Source: Argyresthia goedartella | Taxonomy: Eukaryota; Arthropoda; Insecta; Lepidoptera; Argyresthiidae | Assembly (NCBI GenBank): GCA_949825045.1 | Contig: OX463836.1 | Span: 10,185,829 to 10,249,828, forward strand | DNA length: 64,000 nucleotides | Direction: 5' to 3' | The notes under the pieces: generated by a model | Seen by the model: only the letters and a program-made list of their open reading frames with translations | Databases searched by the model: none | What the model was told of the DNA's origin: nothing | Position numbers and translations under genes: made by a program | Part shown: one piece after another, positions 62,290 through 64,000 of the stretch | How the letters are laid out: every line of letters starts with the position of its first letter | How positions within the stretch are numbered: position 1 is the first letter of the stretch

Positions 62290-62845
62290 ATGACCTCGTA
62301 GGGGCCCATGAGCTACGAGGTAGCGTGACGATCAGGTGCCAAGAAGTGATGAACGTCGACGATTCACCGAGCTGAAGTTATGTGGGGTAGATCTAACCTG
62401 GTCTGTGCTTCGGTCCCGTCAACCTCCTGTCTCTCTGCAAGGCCCGGGTGCAACCTAGGCTCTTCTTGCTAGACAGGTTCTTCAGCCAACCAGGTATGAC
62501 TGGCGGGCCAGCTTCAATGAGCACAGTGTCCAACACAGGTTATGTTTCTACTGGTAAATACAAATCGGGCACGAAAATCCGAACTTTATCTGGTTCGAGA
62601 GACAACAACACACTCAGCTATATTAACAATCCTGAGGGAATCCCGAATACATTCCAGATGCCCTGCGATTTTATTTCAAGACCCTAGTCAAAACGCGTTT
62701 ACATGGCGAGGGCTTTCGTCTGTCAGTTGTCAAAACTGCCAGATTGACAGCTAACGTCAAATTAAAATGACCGTTCAGAAACCATCGATCGAATATCGAT
62801 TTGGAATCGAACAATCACCCGCCCGGACAGGCACCCACCTGTCCC
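62290..62845 (-). other. BEL/Pao 3' end and probable 3' LTR (about 62530-62812)
   Basis: After the BEL integrase stop, the minus strand shows a GGGCGGGTGA purine tract, then TTGTTCGATTCC, which is a plausible LTR start. A GAAATAAAATCGC poly(A) signal lies at about 62670. The LTR may end near CTGTGTTGGACA (about 62530). 62290-62530 holds no recognised gene. Borders are tentative. Confidence 0.4.
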
Positions 62846-64000
62846 CTAATCTACGAGCAGCCGAGACAACGTTGCTACCGCTCGTTTTAGAACCGAGCCT
62901 CCTACTAGAACCTCTGCAGACCGGGGGGTCCCGTCCTTGCCAGGGAACAAGTTAACAATGCGCCCCCTGCGCCAACGTAGTGGCGGTAGGTTAGCATCCT
63001 TAACCAGAACGAGGTCACCAACACTAGGGGGGCTAGTTTTGTCAGTCCACTTAAGGCGCTGTTGTAAGATATGCAGATACTCGAGCGACCAACGCTTCCA
63101 GAAATTCTGAGTAAACAGCTGCAACATCTGATACCTTGACAACCGATACAATTTCACTCCCTCGAAGGGGTGCTCGGGCAACGCGTTAAGTGGCTGTCCT
63201 ATCAAGAAATGGCCTGGGGTCAGAGCCTCCAGGTCATTTGGATCCGAGCTGAGCGGACACAACGGTCGCGAATTGAGAACGGCCTCGATCTTACAAAACA
63301 ATGTCGCGAGCTCCTCAAAAGTCAGCGCGGTCTGACCTACTATACGCCCTAAGTGCGTCTTAGCTGACTTAACTACGGCCTCAAAAATCCCACCCCAGTG
63401 GGGGCAAATCGGTGGGCTGAAGGTCCACTGTATACCCCGACGGGAGAGGGCCGTTCCAATATCCACCTTATTTACATTCAAAAAGTTGACTATCTCTCGT
63501 AAGTATCGTTCCGCACCTATGTAGTTAGTGCCGTTATCAGAGCGGATCAAAGTTGGAAGTCCCCTTCGAGAAACAAGCCTATCCAAACAAGCAATGAAAG
63601 CCTCTGTCGAGAGATCAGCAACGAGCTCGAGATATACCGCCTTGGTGGATAAACAAACAAACACACATAGGTACGCCTTGTATTGCTTAGCGGTACGCAA
63701 TCGTGAACTCTTCACCATAAACGGTCCTGCAAAATCCGTACCAACACCTGAAAACGGTCTGACCTCATTCACACGATCAGGGGGCAAGTCCCCCATGAGA
63801 GGTTGCATCGTGGCAGCCTTAAGTCGATAACAAGGCATGCACCGAAACACGACGTTCCGTATGGCACGGCGGGCAGATAAGATCCAAAACTCCCGCTGGA
63901 GCGTGGCCAACAACGCGTTACAGCCGGCATGCGCGTTTTTAATATGACGATTAGTCACCAGCAATTCAACTAACGGTCCCCCCTTGGGGAGCAGAAGTGG
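62846..64000 (-). CDS. BEL/Pao integrase region, partial (runs off the window)
   Basis: An open minus-strand frame crossing the window edge. HHCC-type zinc region (HIKNAHAGCNALLATLQREF, CMPCYRLKA), integrase catalytic core with GTDFAGPF (D), RSDNGTNYIGAE (D) and HWGGIFEAVVKSAK (E), then the C-terminal DUF5641-like domain typical of Pao elements (GDLVLVKDANLPPLRWRRGR). It lies 3' of the protease/RT, which would be beyond 64000. No stop in the visible part, so this copy may be recent. Confidence 0.9.
   Translation of the reverse strand, partial: PLLLPKGGPLVELLVTNRHIKNAHAGCNALLATLQREFWILSARRAIRNVVFRCMPCYRLKAATMQPLMGDLPPDRVNEVRPFSGVGTDFAGPFMVKSSRLRTAKQYKAYLCVFVCLSTKAVYLELVADLSTEAFIACLDRLVSRRGLPTLIRSDNGTNYIGAERYLREIVNFLNVNKVDIGTALSRRGIQWTFSPPICPHWGGIFEAVVKSAKTHLGRIVGQTALTFEELATLFCKIEAVLNSRPLCPLSSDPNDLEALTPGHFLIGQPLNALPEHPFEGVKLYRLSRYQMLQLFTQNFWKRWSLEYLHILQQRLKWTDKTSPPSVGDLVLVKDANLPPLRWRRGRIVNLFPGKDGTPRSAEVLVGGSVLKRAVATLSRLLVD

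Overview
The window looks like a stretch of moth or butterfly (Lepidoptera) nuclear DNA. The evidence is AT-rich, intron-bearing eukaryotic sequence with GT-AG splice sites, an arthropod-style initiator, tRNA-derived SINEs and GGGTACGGAACCCTA-type repeats of the sort common in Lepidoptera, and a very high load of varied transposable elements. Species cannot be set from the sequence. Few cellular genes are visible. They are an intronless VPS37A-type ESCRT-I gene (714-1610, +), a multi-exon C2H2 zinc-finger gene on the minus strand (exons from 20687 down to 3817, all phase 0, introns packed with transposons), and some weakly supported exons (21088-21159, 34545-34638, and 46690-47702 inside the Polinton).

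Layout. 1-25 kb: VPS37A and the zinc-finger gene. The gene's introns hold a 4.4 kb Ty3/gypsy element (8124-12566, 4-bp TSD), a solo LTR (15286-15490, TSD ATGAC), several MITEs, SINEs and truncated LINEs. Upstream of it lie more LINE and SINE debris and a P-element/THAP9-like relic. 25.3-32.5 kb: a DIRS-type tyrosine-recombinase retrotransposon with inverted termini and a diagnostic internal complementary region. Its middle (RT) is replaced by a non-LTR retrotransposon, itself split by a 1.5 kb non-autonomous LTR element (26835-28346, TSD AAGGT). 32.9-34.2 kb: a mariner element with an uninterrupted 350-residue transposase.

34.7-50.0 kb: the highlight, a 15.3 kb Maverick/Polinton (34704-50032) with about 0.2 kb terminal inverted repeats and a perfect 6-bp TSD (ACTGTT). 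It encodes protein-primed DNA polymerase B, a packaging-type ATPase, a retroviral-like integrase with a chromodomain, an adenain-like protease, and capsid proteins (double-jelly-roll-like major capsid, penton-like protein, pVI-like basic protein), plus several small conserved-looking genes. Nearly all are on the minus strand, tightly packed, and open. Three gene pairs overlap as ATGA. The protease has no AUG at its N terminus and lies in the -1 frame straight after a canonical A AAA AAC heptamer at the end of the pVI-like gene, which suggests expression by -1 frameshifting. Between the polymerase and the right terminus are two well-spliced exons of an unrecognised gene, SINEs and MITEs.

50-64 kb: a graveyard of retroelements. 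A degenerate LINE (50041-52125) is followed by a rearranged Copia element split by a near-complete non-LTR element (53463 to about 57910), then a gypsy pol with nonsense mutations (59476-62286) and the 3' end of a BEL/Pao element running off the window edge. The genes here do not form a cellular pathway. The functional units are the elements themselves, chiefly the Polinton, whose gene set would cover replication, integration, capsid assembly and capsid maturation.
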